From contig NZ_JARVRX010000020.1 in assembly GCF_030209435.1 (NCBI RefSeq), forward strand, positions 1 to 64,000: a stretch of 64,000 nt of DNA, given 5' to 3'. The translations under genes and the position numbers were made by a program. Below the pieces are notes generated by a model that was not told the DNA's origin, made no database searches, and saw only the letters and a list, made by a program, of their open reading frames with translations. The DNA is from Mycolicibacterium sp. lyk4-40-TYG-92. Lineage in GTDB: Bacteria > Actinomycetota > Actinomycetes > Mycobacteriales > Mycobacteriaceae. Below are positions 38,685 to 47,536 of the stretch, one piece after another. Positions within the stretch are counted from its first letter, which is position 1. Each line of letters starts with the position of its first letter.

Positions 38685-39811
38685 TACTTCTCCCCTGCCA
38701 TGAGATCGGCGAACTTGTCGAACAGGTACTCGGCGTCGTGCGGACCGGCCGCTGCCTCCGGGTGGTACTGGACCGAGAAGGCGCGCCCGTCGAGCAGCGA
38801 AACGCCTTCCACCACACCGTCGTTGGCGCAGGTGTGGCTGACCACGGCGCGGCCGAACGGGGTGTCGAACTCTTCCCCGGCTTCGCCCTCGAGCGCGAAG
38901 CCGTGGTTCTGCGCGGTGATCGCGATTCGGCCGGTGGCCCGCTCGACGACCGGGATGTTGATGCCGCGGTGGCCGAAGGTCATCTTGTAGGTCGAGCGAC
39001 CGAGCGCGCGGCCCAGAATCTGGTTGCCGAAGCAGATGCCGAACAACGGGATTCCGGCCGAGAGCACCTGCTGGGTGACCTCGACCATGTGGTCGGCGGT
39101 GGCCGGGTCACCCGGGCCGTTGGACAGGAACACCCCGTCGACCTTGAGCGCGGCGATCTCGTCGAACGTCACCGACGACGGCAGCACGTGGCTGCGGATG
39201 CCGCGCGCCGCGAAGTTGCGCGGGGTATTGGTCTTGATCCCGAGGTCGATGGCTGCGATCGAGAAGCGCTCCGCACCAATCGGTTCGACGACGTACCGGT
39301 CGCCGGTGCTGACCTCGCCGGCCAGGTCGGCGCCCAGCATCGACGGCTGGTTGCGGACGCGGTCCACGAGGGTGTCGGTGTCGGCCAGCGCCGGACCGGA
39401 GAATACGCCGGCCTTCATCGACCCGAAGTTGCGCAGGTGCCGCACGATGGCGCGGGTGTCGACGCCCGCGACACCGACGATGCCCTGGCGCACCAGTTCG
39501 TCGTCGAGGGTGCCGGTGGCGCGCCAGTTGGAGGCACGCGGCGAAGGGTCGCGCACGACGTAGCCGGCAACCCAGATCTTGTCGTCGCGGCTCTCGTTGT
39601 CCTCGCCGTTCCAGCCGGTGTTGCCGATCTGCGGCGCGGTGGCCACCACGATCTGCCGGTGGTAGCTCGGGTCGGTCAGCGTCTCCTGGTAGCCGGACAT
39701 GCCGGTGGAGAACACCGCCTCACCCAGCGTCTGGCCCACGGCGCCGAACGATGTTCCGGTGAACACCCGGCCGTCCTCCAGCACCAGTACGGCGGTCTGG
39801 TCACTCGTCAC
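38684..39811 (-). CDS. carA: Carbamoyl-phosphate synthase small chain
   Basis: The glutaminase subunit, 375 residues. The N-terminal CarA domain (VLVLEDGRVFTGTSFGAVG; TGMSGYQETLTDPSY) is followed by a class I glutamine amidotransferase with nucleophile elbow FGICFGNQILG (Cys ~245) and a C-terminal HPEAAAGPHD catalytic His-Glu. It overlaps both the upstream Rv1382-like gene (4 nt) and carB, so CarA and CarB are made together. Confidence 0.97.
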
Positions 39812-40311
39812 TTACTGTCCTCCTCAACCCATTTGGCCAGTTCGCGACGATCGTCGCTGCGGAATCCGGTATCGATCTCGGTACCCGACGGCAACTGCCA
39901 CCGGATGGCGAGAATCCCGTCGTAGGTGAGCACCTTGCCGGCGATGGCCCGCTCGGTGCGGATAGCGGTGATGGATTCGTCGGGAATCCAGATCGGGCTG
40001 CCGCCGGTGAGCTGCAGCATGATGCCCTCGGGGTAGCGCGTCAGCACGGCCTTGCTCCGAAACCCCAGGGAGCCCACCGCGATTCGGTCCTGCCAGCTCG
40101 GTGCGAACGTGCTGCCGATGTACATGCCCTTGGTCGCCGGCACGATCGCCGGCCCCACGGTGTCCGGCAGCGCGGGCAGCAGACCGACGGCCCCGGCCTG
40201 GCGCTGCACCCGGTGCATCCAGCCCTTGAGCATCTGCCGGATGGCGAACCCGAGCAGCACCACCACAACAGCAGCCAACACCAGGTAGGTGATCAACGTC
40301 CCGGTATTCAT
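39808..40311 (-). CDS. Single-pass membrane protein of the pyrimidine operon (Rv1382-like)
   Basis: A 167-residue protein with one N-terminal membrane helix (LITYLVLAAVVVVLLGFAI, ~6-24). A soluble part follows with a PH-like strand pattern (GSLGFRSKAVLTRYPEGIMLQLTGGSPIWIPDESI...DGILAIRW). It lies between pyrC and carA and overlaps both by 4 nt, as Rv1382 does in M. tuberculosis. No function is known. Its fixed place suggests expression together with pyrimidine synthesis. The longer frame to 40659 is a read-back into pyrC. Confidence 0.82.
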   Translation of the reverse strand: MNTGTLITYLVLAAVVVVLLGFAIRQMLKGWMHRVQRQAGAVGLLPALPDTVGPAIVPATKGMYIGSTFAPSWQDRIAVGSLGFRSKAVLTRYPEGIMLQLTGGSPIWIPDESITAIRTERAIAGKVLTYDGILAIRWQLPSGTEIDTGFRSDDRRELAKWVEEDSK

Positions 40312-41597
40312 GCGGGGCTGACCCCGTCCCGCGCCGTGATCTTGCCGCGCAGCATCGTCAGAGTGACGGTGGCGGGCAGCGTCATCGACTCGTAGGGCGT
40401 GTTGTCGGAGCGGCTGGCCAGGCCGGTGCCCTGCACCGTCCAGGTCGTGTCGGGGTCCACGACGGTCAGGTTGGCGGGTTCGCCGACCGCGAGCGGGCGG
40501 CCCTGGTCGGGCAGGCCGACGATGGCGGCCGGCGCCTCGCTCATCACGCGGGCGACGTCGCGCCAGCTCAGCAGACCGGGACCAACCATGGTCTCGACCA
40601 CGACCGACAACGCGGTCTGCAGGCCGAGCATGCCAGGGCGGGCGTGCGCGAACTCGCACATCTTCTCGTGTTCGGCGTGCGGGGCGTGATCGGTTGCGAC
40701 ACAGTCGATCACCCCGTCGGCAAGAGCCTGGCGCAGCGCCTCGGCGTCGCTGGCCTCGCGCAGCGGCGGGTTGACCCGGTTGCGGCCGTCGTAATCAGCC
40801 AATCGCGAGTCGTCCAACAACAGGTGGTGCGGGGTGACCTCGGCGGTGATCGAAATACCCTGGGCCTTGGCCCATTTGATCAGCTCAACAGTGCCCGCGG
40901 TCGAGGCGTGGCAGATGTGCACCCGGGCGCCCGCGTCGCGGGCCAGGATCGCATCACGGGCCACAATCGACTCTTCGGCCGAGCGCGGCCAGCCCGCCAG
41001 TCCCAGCCGGGCCGCATTCGGGCCCTCGTGCGCGACGGCGTCGACGGTCAGGCGCGGTTCCTCGGCGTGCTGGGCGATCAGGACCCCAAGTCCCGCAGCG
41101 TATTCCAGCGCCCGGCGCATCACCAGCGGGTCGTCGACACAGATGCCGTCGTCGGAGAACATCCGGACCTGGCCGGCACCAGCAGCCATGAGACCCATCT
41201 CGGTGAGTTGCTTGCCGTCGAGCCCGACGGTAACGGCGCCGACGGGGTGCACGTCGACCAGGCCGACCTGTTGCCCGCGGTGCCAGACATGGTCGGTGAC
41301 CACGACGGTATCGGCGACCGGATCGGTGTTGGCCATGGCGAACACCGCGGTGTAGCCACCGAGTGCCGCTGCCGCCGAACCGGTTTCGATGTCCTCGGCG
41401 TATTCGCGGCCGGGCTCGCGCAGGTGGGTGTGCAGATCGACGAAACCGGGCAGCAGGATCTGGCCGGTGGCGTCGATGACCTCGTCGGCGCCGGAACCAA
41501 TCCCCGCCCCGATTTCCGCGATCTGGCCGTCGGCGATCAGCACGTCCACCGGATCGCCCTCGCCGTACAGCCGGGCCCCACGAATCAAGACACTCAT
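40308..41597 (-). CDS. pyrC: Dihydroorotase (class I)
   Basis: Cyclises N-carbamoyl-L-aspartate to dihydroorotate. The 429-residue amidohydrolase has the metal motif DLHTHLREPG (~58-67), the MANTDPVAD segment (~90-98) and CVATDHAPHAEHEK (~303-316) with the catalytic Asp. The ATG at 41597 overlaps the pyrB stop (ATGA). An open frame continues to 42620 but that is antiparallel noise within pyrB. Confidence 0.97.
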   Translation of the reverse strand: MSVLIRGARLYGEGDPVDVLIADGQIAEIGAGIGSGADEVIDATGQILLPGFVDLHTHLREPGREYAEDIETGSAAAALGGYTAVFAMANTDPVADTVVVTDHVWHRGQQVGLVDVHPVGAVTVGLDGKQLTEMGLMAAGAGQVRMFSDDGICVDDPLVMRRALEYAAGLGVLIAQHAEEPRLTVDAVAHEGPNAARLGLAGWPRSAEESIVARDAILARDAGARVHICHASTAGTVELIKWAKAQGISITAEVTPHHLLLDDSRLADYDGRNRVNPPLREASDAEALRQALADGVIDCVATDHAPHAEHEKMCEFAHARPGMLGLQTALSVVVETMVGPGLLSWRDVARVMSEAPAAIVGLPDQGRPLAVGEPANLTVVDPDTTWTVQGTGLASRSDNTPYESMTLPATVTLTMLRGKITARDGVSPA

Positions 41598-42538
41598 GCG
41601 ATCACCTCCCGGCCGGCGCCCACGAGAAGCTGGAACAGCACTGCCATACGAACATGCACCCCATTCGAAACCTGTTGCAGTACAGCTGATTGCGACGAAT
41701 CCGCGACCGACGATGCGATCTCCATGCCGCGCAGCATCGGACCGGGGTGCAGCACCACCGTGTCCTCGCTCAAGCCGGCCAGTCGCTTCTCCGACAGTCC
41801 GTAGCGCACCGAGTACTCGCGCGCCGACGGGAAGAACGCGCCCTTCATCCGTTCGGCCTGCACGCGCAGCATGAGCACGGCGTCGGCCGCCGGCAGTTCG
41901 GCGTCCAGGTCGTACGAGACCGTCACCGGCCAGTCCGCGACACCGACCGGCAGCAGCGTCGGCGGCGCCACCAGCACCACCTCTGCGCCCAGCGTCGACA
42001 GCAGCGAGACATTGGAGCGCGCCACCCGACTGTGCAGGATGTCGCCGACGATCACCACGCGCCGACCCTCGATGCCACCGAGGCGCTGGCGGATGGTCAG
42101 CGCATCCAGCAGGGCCTGCGTCGGGTGTTCGTGGGTGCCGTCGCCAGCATTGATCACGGACGGACCGCCGTGCTCGTCCAGCGTCCAGGCCGCAAGCTGT
42201 TGTGCCGCACCGGAAGCCGGGTGCCGGATGATCAGCGCGTCGGCGCCCGCGGCGCGCAGCGTCAGCGCGGTGTCGCGCAGCGATTCGCCCTTGGCCACCG
42301 AAGACCCGGAGGCGCTGACGTTGATGACGTCGGCGCTCATCCACTTGCCGGCCACCTCGAACGACACCCGGGTGCGGGTGGAGTTCTCGTAGAACATCGT
42401 GATGACGGTGCGGCCGCGCAACGTCGGGAGCTTCTTGACGTCGCGGCCCAGCAGCGCTTCGCGGAACCTGTCGGCGTCGTCGAGGATGGCCGTGGCCGCA
42501 TCGCGGCTCAGGTCCGAGGCGGACAACAGGTGTTTCAC
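41594..42538 (-). CDS. pyrB: Aspartate carbamoyltransferase catalytic chain
   Basis: Transfers carbamoyl from carbamoyl phosphate to aspartate, the first committed step. The 314-residue chain carries the carbamoyl-phosphate motif FYENSTRTRVSF (~50-61), the GDGTHEHPTQALLD segment (~127-140) and the HPGPMLRG end. No pyrI is present, so this is the unregulated class. Overlaps pyrR and pyrC by 4 nt each. Confidence 0.97.
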   Translation of the reverse strand: MKHLLSASDLSRDAATAILDDADRFREALLGRDVKKLPTLRGRTVITMFYENSTRTRVSFEVAGKWMSADVINVSASGSSVAKGESLRDTALTLRAAGADALIIRHPASGAAQQLAAWTLDEHGGPSVINAGDGTHEHPTQALLDALTIRQRLGGIEGRRVVIVGDILHSRVARSNVSLLSTLGAEVVLVAPPTLLPVGVADWPVTVSYDLDAELPAADAVLMLRVQAERMKGAFFPSAREYSVRYGLSEKRLAGLSEDTVVLHPGPMLRGMEIASSVADSSQSAVLQQVSNGVHVRMAVLFQLLVGAGREVIA

Positions 42539-43131
42539 CGGGCAGGTCCTCCATAGGGAGCAATGGAGACGTGATCGTCTCCGCCATCGGTCTCTGACAG
42601 CCGCACCTTGACGTTCTCACTGCGCGACGTCGGAACGTTCTTACCGACGTAGTCGGCGCGGATGGGCAGCTCGCGGTGGCCGCGGTCGACGAGCACCGCC
42701 AGCTGCACCATGCGGGGGCGGCCGATGTCGCGCAGCGCGTCGAGCGCCGAGCGCACCGAGCGGCCCGAGTACAGGACGTCGTCGACGAGGATCACCGTCG
42801 CGTCATCGATGCCGCCCTCCGGAATGGAGGTCGAGGCCAGCGCCCGCGGCGGTTTGAAGTTCAGGTCGTCGCGGTACAGCGTGATGTCGAGCGCGCCGGC
42901 AGGTAACTCGACTCCGGAGAATTCCTTGACCTTCTCGGCGATGCGGGCGGCCAGGGTGACACCGCGCGTCGGGATGCCGAGCAGCACTACGCGCGGAGCG
43001 TCGGGCGCGTCGACCGCGGTCTTTTCGATGATCTGGTGCGCGATGCGCGAGATGGTCCGGCCGACATCGGCGGCGGACAGCAATTCCCGGTCGGTGGGGT
43101 CACCGGACACGCCAGTTTCGTGAGCAGCCAC
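42535..43131 (-). CDS. pyrR: Pyrimidine operon regulator / uracil phosphoribosyltransferase PyrR
   Basis: A 198-residue PRPP-binding protein with TVILVDDVLYSGRSVRSALDAL (PRPP loop, ~113-134) and the family's GIPTRGVTLAARIA. PyrR binds pyr mRNA in the presence of UMP to reduce expression. In mycobacteria this is thought to act at translation initiation. It is the first gene of the operon. The GTG at 43131 has AGGAGG 10 nt upstream, next to the PyrR-binding loop at 43152-43165, which fits autoregulation. Confidence 0.96.
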   Translation of the reverse strand: MAAHETGVSGDPTDRELLSAADVGRTISRIAHQIIEKTAVDAPDAPRVVLLGIPTRGVTLAARIAEKVKEFSGVELPAGALDITLYRDDLNFKPPRALASTSIPEGGIDDATVILVDDVLYSGRSVRSALDALRDIGRPRMVQLAVLVDRGHRELPIRADYVGKNVPTSRSENVKVRLSETDGGDDHVSIAPYGGPAR

Positions 43132-43141
43132 GAGTACCTGA

Positions 43142-43165
43142 CCTCCTTCTCCGCCTCTCTGGACG
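43142..43165 (-). promoter_or_regulatory. PyrR-binding RNA loop overlapping the pyrR ribosome binding site
   Basis: On the minus strand the leader reads CGTCCAGAGAGGCG (43165-43152), a close match to the PyrR-binding consensus ARUCCNGNGAGGYU (only the first and last bases differ). CCG and CGG flanks can pair to form a hairpin with the AGAGA loop. The AGGAGG of pyrR begins 4 bases after the loop motif (43147-43142), so PyrR bound here would block ribosome entry. Confidence 0.8.
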
Positions 43166-43198
43166 GGTCGTTAAAGGACGTCTAACTAGCCGCGTAGC

Positions 43199-44524
43199 TT
43201 AGCAGGCCGCCAGAGCGTCTTCGTCGGGCGCATCGTCCAGGTCCAACCCGCGCGTTTCGGGCAACACAAGCGTGCACACGATGCTGACCAGCACGAAGAC
43301 GGCAATCATCAGCCCAATTGCCCAGCTCCCGAGGGCGGCGACCAACGGCCCGGCGACCAGCGGCGGCAGCGCACCGCCGACGATCCCGGCGAGGTTGAAC
43401 GCCATGCCGGCGCCTGTGTAGCGGTAGCGGGTGGCGAACGTCTCAGGCAGGAACGCCCCGATGGGTCCGTAGGCCAGTCCGAAGATGCAGAAGATGCCGG
43501 CGATAGCGACCGCGAACCCGACCGGTGAGCCCGAGTCGATGAGCGGCATCACCAGGAACGCCCACGGCAGCGCGAGGCCGAATCCGGCCAGGATGACGCG
43601 GCGCCGCCCGTAGCGGTCGCACAGCACCGCGGAGATCGCCGAGAACACCATCAGTGACACCCCGGCCAGGACGCCGACCGACAGGATCAGCGTCCGAGGA
43701 TGGTGGATGCGGGTGCTGGCGTAGCTCATCAGGTAGGTGCCGCCGAGGAAGCTCATGGTGAAGATGCCGACCATGCAGCCGGCACCCAGCAGCACCTGCT
43801 TGCCCTGCCGGCGTACCAGTTCCGACAGCGGCGCGCGCGGCACCGTCCCCCGCTTCTGTTCCGCGACGAACACCGGGGTCTCGTCGATGGTCAGCCGCAC
43901 GTAGAGCGCCACCGCCAGCAGGACCGCGCTGAACAGGAACGGCAGCCGCCAGCCCCAGTCCAGGAACACCGGGCTCTTCTCCCCGATCGTCACGTTGGCG
44001 ATCAGCACCACCAGGTTGCTGACCGCGAGACCGGCACCGGCGCCCAGCTGGGTGAACATGCCGTAGGTGCCGCGCTTGCCGGCCGGGGCGTACTCGGCGC
44101 TCAGCAGCGCCGAACCGGCCCACTCGCCACCGACGGCGAAGCCCTGGAGCACCCGCAGGATCAAGAGGATGATCGGTGCGGCGAGTCCGATCGACGCCGT
44201 GCTGGGCACCAGTCCGACACCGACGGTGGACAGCCCCATGATCAGCAGCGTCGCGACGAGAGTCTTCTTGCGGCCCAGGCGATCTCCGTAGTGCCCGAAG
44301 ACCGCCGCGCCGATCGGACGTGCCAGGAACGCGACCGCGAACGTGGCCAGTGACGATATGGTCGCCATCGCCGGCGGCAGATTCGGGAAGAACACGTGGG
44401 GGAAAATCAGCGCCGCGGCCGTCCCGTAGATGTAGAAGTCGTAGAACTCGATCGCGGTACCGATGAAACTGGCGAACGCCACTTTGTTCATCGGTGTGCT
44501 CGGGGTCGACACGTCTGCAGCCAC
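43199..44524 (-). CDS. MFS metabolite:H+ symporter (MHS family)
   Basis: About 441 residues, 12 helices. MHS/ProP-like features are the start VAFASFIGTAIEFYDFYIYGTAAALIF, motif A GHYGDRLGRKKTLVATLLIMG and FAVGGEWAGSALLSAEYAP. The family imports organic acids, betaines, shikimate or ketoglutarate with protons; the substrate here is unknown. Start uncertain: GTG 44524 or 44512, or ATG 44491. It is upstream of pyrR on the same strand with 67 bases between, but the PyrR loop in that gap suggests that pyrR has its own regulation. Divergent from the beta-lactamase-fold gene. Confidence 0.85.
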   Translation of the reverse strand: MAADVSTPSTPMNKVAFASFIGTAIEFYDFYIYGTAAALIFPHVFFPNLPPAMATISSLATFAVAFLARPIGAAVFGHYGDRLGRKKTLVATLLIMGLSTVGVGLVPSTASIGLAAPIILLILRVLQGFAVGGEWAGSALLSAEYAPAGKRGTYGMFTQLGAGAGLAVSNLVVLIANVTIGEKSPVFLDWGWRLPFLFSAVLLAVALYVRLTIDETPVFVAEQKRGTVPRAPLSELVRRQGKQVLLGAGCMVGIFTMSFLGGTYLMSYASTRIHHPRTLILSVGVLAGVSLMVFSAISAVLCDRYGRRRVILAGFGLALPWAFLVMPLIDSGSPVGFAVAIAGIFCIFGLAYGPIGAFLPETFATRYRYTGAGMAFNLAGIVGGALPPLVAGPLVAALGSWAIGLMIAVFVLVSIVCTLVLPETRGLDLDDAPDEDALAAC

Positions 44525-44590
44525 GTCAGGCAGTATCGCCCACCATCCCGATGGTTCGGACGGCACCGCAAACATCCCGTCCCCACCGGC

Positions 44591-44596
44591 TAACGT
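44591..44596 (+). promoter_or_regulatory. -10 element for the beta-lactamase-fold gene
   Basis: TAACGT matches TANNNT and ends 7 nt before the GTG at 44604, which points to a leaderless transcript. No ribosome site stands before that GTG. An in-frame GTG at 44595 would lie inside this element. Confidence 0.45.
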
Positions 44597-44603
44597 GACC
44601 GGG

Positions 44604-45818
44604 GTGAATCTCGACGCGAACACCGAATCGGTCAGCGCGGCGATCGACACCGGCCTGCTGGCCGGCGCGGTCACGCTGGTGTGGCAGGACGGCGCGGTGC
44701 GGCAGGTCAACACGCTCGGCCACCGCGACGTGGAAGCCAAGTTGCCGATGGAGCGCGACACCGTTTTCCGCATCGCGTCGATGTCCAAGCCGATCACGGT
44801 GGCGGCGGCCATGACGCTGGTCGACGAGGGCCGGCTGGCCCTGACCGACCCCATCGCGAACTGGATTCCCGAGCTGGCCAACCCGCGCGTCATGACGAGC
44901 CTCGACGGGCCGTTGGACCGGTCCGTGCCCGCCCGCCGGCCCATCACCGTCGAGGATCTGATGACCCACCGCGGTGGTCTGGCCTACGGGTTCACGGTGC
45001 CGCCGCCATTGGGACGGGCGTACAACAAGCTGCAGTCGCTGCAGGATCCGGACCGCTGGCTGGCCGAGCTGGGCCAGCTGCCGCTGGCCCACCAGCCCGG
45101 TGACGCGCTGACCTACAGCCAGTCGACCGATGTACTGGGCTTCCTGCTGTCTCGCCTCGAGGGCAAGCCGCTGCCAGATGTGTTGGCAGAGCGCATCTTC
45201 AAACCTCTGAACATGGTCGACACCGGGTTTGCGGTGACGCACTCGGGCCGGCGCCGTGCGGCGACCATGTACCAGCTGGCCGCCGACGGCGACGCCCTGC
45301 GCCTGCAGCCCGGGAAGATGGGGCCGCCGCAGGTGATGCCGCCGACCTTCTGCGCCGGCGGCGGCGGACTCTGGTCGACCGTCGACGACTACCTGACGTT
45401 CGCGCGCATGCTGCTGGCCGGCGGCGAGGTCGACGGCGTGCGGGTGCTGTCGGAGGAATCGGTGCGGGCCATGCGCACCGACCGGTTGACCGCCGAGCAG
45501 AAGTCGCAGAACTTCCTGGGCGCGCCGTTCTGGATCGGCCGCGGCTTCGGGCTGAACCTGTCGCTGGTCACCGACGAGGCCAAGGCCACGCCGTTCTTCG
45601 GTCCGGGCGGTCCCGGCTCGTTCAGTTGGCCGGGTGCCTTCGGCACGTGGTGGCAGGCGGACCCGAACGCGAACCTGATCCTGATCTACCTGATCCAGAA
45701 TCAGCCGGAGCTCAGCGTGGATGCCGCGGCGGCCGTCGCGGGCAACGCCTCGCAGGCCAAACTCCGTTCGGCACGACCGAAATTCGTGAAACGGACGTAC
45801 CAGGCGCTGGGCTTGTAA
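44604..45818 (+). CDS. Class C beta-lactamase-fold serine hydrolase (Rv1367c-like)
   Basis: A 404-residue protein of the beta-lactamase/EstB/AmpH superfamily. The nucleophile motif SMSK has S59 and K62, the second motif Tyr is Y171 (YSQ), and a GGPGS near residue ~335 may fill the third position. No signal peptide, so it is probably cytosolic. That argues for an esterase or peptidase rather than a true beta-lactamase. M. tuberculosis Rv1367c is a likely relative. Its stop codon directly abuts the stop of the convergent sulfatase. Confidence 0.83.
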   Translation: MNLDANTESVSAAIDTGLLAGAVTLVWQDGAVRQVNTLGHRDVEAKLPMERDTVFRIASMSKPITVAAAMTLVDEGRLALTDPIANWIPELANPRVMTSLDGPLDRSVPARRPITVEDLMTHRGGLAYGFTVPPPLGRAYNKLQSLQDPDRWLAELGQLPLAHQPGDALTYSQSTDVLGFLLSRLEGKPLPDVLAERIFKPLNMVDTGFAVTHSGRRRAATMYQLAADGDALRLQPGKMGPPQVMPPTFCAGGGGLWSTVDDYLTFARMLLAGGEVDGVRVLSEESVRAMRTDRLTAEQKSQNFLGAPFWIGRGFGLNLSLVTDEAKATPFFGPGGPGSFSWPGAFGTWWQADPNANLILIYLIQNQPELSVDAAAAVAGNASQAKLRSARPKFVKRTYQALGL

Positions 45819-47489
45819 CTAGCCGGCCCGGGCGGCGGTGAGGCGCTGCATGTCGGCCATGCCCTGCTCCTGGGCGTCGTGCATCCAGGCCGGCAGCGGC
45901 GCCCGCAGCTCGGGCAGTACCTCGCCCTCGAGCAGCCCCTGCAGCTTGGCCTGCTTACTGCTACGGCCCGCCTGGTTGTCGAGTTCGTGTGCGCCCGCAG
46001 GCGATTCGTAGTCGTAGAGCTCGTAATCGATCTTGCGGGTCCGGTCGGCCTCCATGCCGCCGGGCTGCCAGTAGGAGTAGCGGCCGAGCTTCGCATCGGG
46101 TGTCCGCACCGCGACGATGTGGCTGGGCGCCGACGTCGGAATCTCGGTGGGCGCGGTGCCGCCACCGAACATCTTCTGCACCGCAGGCGATTTCATCAGC
46201 GTCGCCATCTCCTCGACGGACATGTCGTCGGTCGCGTGCGCCACCCAGGGCCGGCCCGCAGCCCCGGGTTCGGCCGCGATCGCCGCGATGTCACCGCGCG
46301 CCTGCAGGTAGGAGTAGCGGCTGTCCGATCGCCAGCGGTTGCCGCCCGCGGCGATCGTGAGCAGCAACGGCGCGATGTCGACGCTGGAGGTGAGTTGCCG
46401 CCGGCGCTCGCCCGGTTTGGGGGTCAGGTGCCCCGTCGGGTCGTGGATGTACAGCGGCACCCGGATCGACTCCTCATAAATCGCCGCACCCTTACCGCGC
46501 AGGCCGTGCGATCCGGCGTACTCGCCGTGGTCGGAGGTGAACACCACGACGGTGTCGCGCTCGACGTCGGGGCGGGAGGCCAGCGTGTCCAGGACGCGGC
46601 CGATCTGGACGTCCACCTGCTGATGCAGCCACAGGTAGTTGTCGAGGCACCGGGCCCACTGCGCTGCCATGTCGGGACCTGAATAAGGCACGGGGCCGGT
46701 CATCAGCGGCGACATGAAGTTCATGTAGTCGATCTGCAGCTGCGGCTTGCCGCGCCGCCGCAGGTCGTCGGCGTTCTCGAAGTTGACGGGCGTCCCGGAG
46801 AAGACGCGCGGAACATCGTCCGGCAGTGGGTTTCTCGGCCACCAGCAGATGTCGTGCGGGTTCACCAGGGACACCGTGGTGCACCACGGTCCGCTGCCGG
46901 CGTGGTCGGCGAACCAGCCGTCGAACTGGTCGGCAATGGTGTGGTCGACCTTGAGCCCCTGATTCGGCGCGCCGTTGGGGGACGGGTAGGTGCCGCCGGA
47001 AAAACCGTGGGCGTCAAGGCCGTCCGGGGTGGTGTCGGCGATCTGGCCCAGGTGCCACTTGCCCCACCACCACGTCCGGTAGCCCTGGTCGCGCAGCATG
47101 GTGCCCCATGTCGGGAAGCGCGGCGCGAGGGTGGATTCGGTGGGGCCTTCCCCGGTGTACAGGCACCCCGTCTGGTGCGAGTACAGCCCGGTGGTGAGGA
47201 CGCCGCGCGACGGCGTGCACATGTTGGATGCCGAGTAGTGCGACTCGAAGGACACGCTGCGCTGCCGCAGCCGGTCCAGGTTCGGTAGTAGTTCGCCGAG
47301 CTGTTTGGCATCGGGAAACCACTGGGGCGCCCGCATCTGGTCGACGATGATCACCAGGATGTTGGGACTGCCTGCCGAATGCTCCCGACCCGCCCGCGAC
47401 AGGAGCTGGTAGCCACCGATCCCCGCCGCGGCCACCCCCGCTGCCGCCGCCGTGCCTTTGAGAACTGTCCGCCGGTCGATGTCCGCCAT
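45819..47489 (-). CDS. Tat-exported sulfatase (formylglycine type)
   Basis: A 556-residue type I sulfatase. The N-terminus has a Tat signal (DRRTVLKG at residues 5-12, then AAAAGVAAAGIGG). The catalytic motif is CTPSR with C91, to be converted to formylglycine. Metal-ligand Asp lies in ILVIIVDQMR, and a second site is FTSDHGEYAGSHGLRGKG. It hydrolyses a sulfate ester outside the membrane; the substrate is not predictable, and choline sulfate or an arylsulfate are possible. It needs a formylglycine-generating enzyme encoded elsewhere. ATG 47489 keeps the Tat motif near the start. The frame extends 12 residues further. Confidence 0.88.
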   Translation of the reverse strand: MADIDRRTVLKGTAAAAGVAAAGIGGYQLLSRAGREHSAGSPNILVIIVDQMRAPQWFPDAKQLGELLPNLDRLRQRSVSFESHYSASNMCTPSRGVLTTGLYSHQTGCLYTGEGPTESTLAPRFPTWGTMLRDQGYRTWWWGKWHLGQIADTTPDGLDAHGFSGGTYPSPNGAPNQGLKVDHTIADQFDGWFADHAGSGPWCTTVSLVNPHDICWWPRNPLPDDVPRVFSGTPVNFENADDLRRRGKPQLQIDYMNFMSPLMTGPVPYSGPDMAAQWARCLDNYLWLHQQVDVQIGRVLDTLASRPDVERDTVVVFTSDHGEYAGSHGLRGKGAAIYEESIRVPLYIHDPTGHLTPKPGERRRQLTSSVDIAPLLLTIAAGGNRWRSDSRYSYLQARGDIAAIAAEPGAAGRPWVAHATDDMSVEEMATLMKSPAVQKMFGGGTAPTEIPTSAPSHIVAVRTPDAKLGRYSYWQPGGMEADRTRKIDYELYDYESPAGAHELDNQAGRSSKQAKLQGLLEGEVLPELRAPLPAWMHDAQEQGMADMQRLTAARAG

Positions 47490-47536
47490 GCAGGCCAGCC
47501 TAGGAGCGAATGTCGGGAAAGCCATAGGCTTTCGTC

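Noticed and set aside
40308..42620. 770-residue version of dihydroorotase
   Set aside because: The extra N-terminal part is read opposite family expectations and inside pyrB. MSVLIRGARLY at 41597 is the family start.
44604..45818. A true secreted beta-lactamase resistance gene
   Set aside because: The serine-lysine motif is present, but there is no signal peptide and the second motif is YSQ rather than YAN/SDN. It fits better with the esterase/peptidase side of the superfamily.
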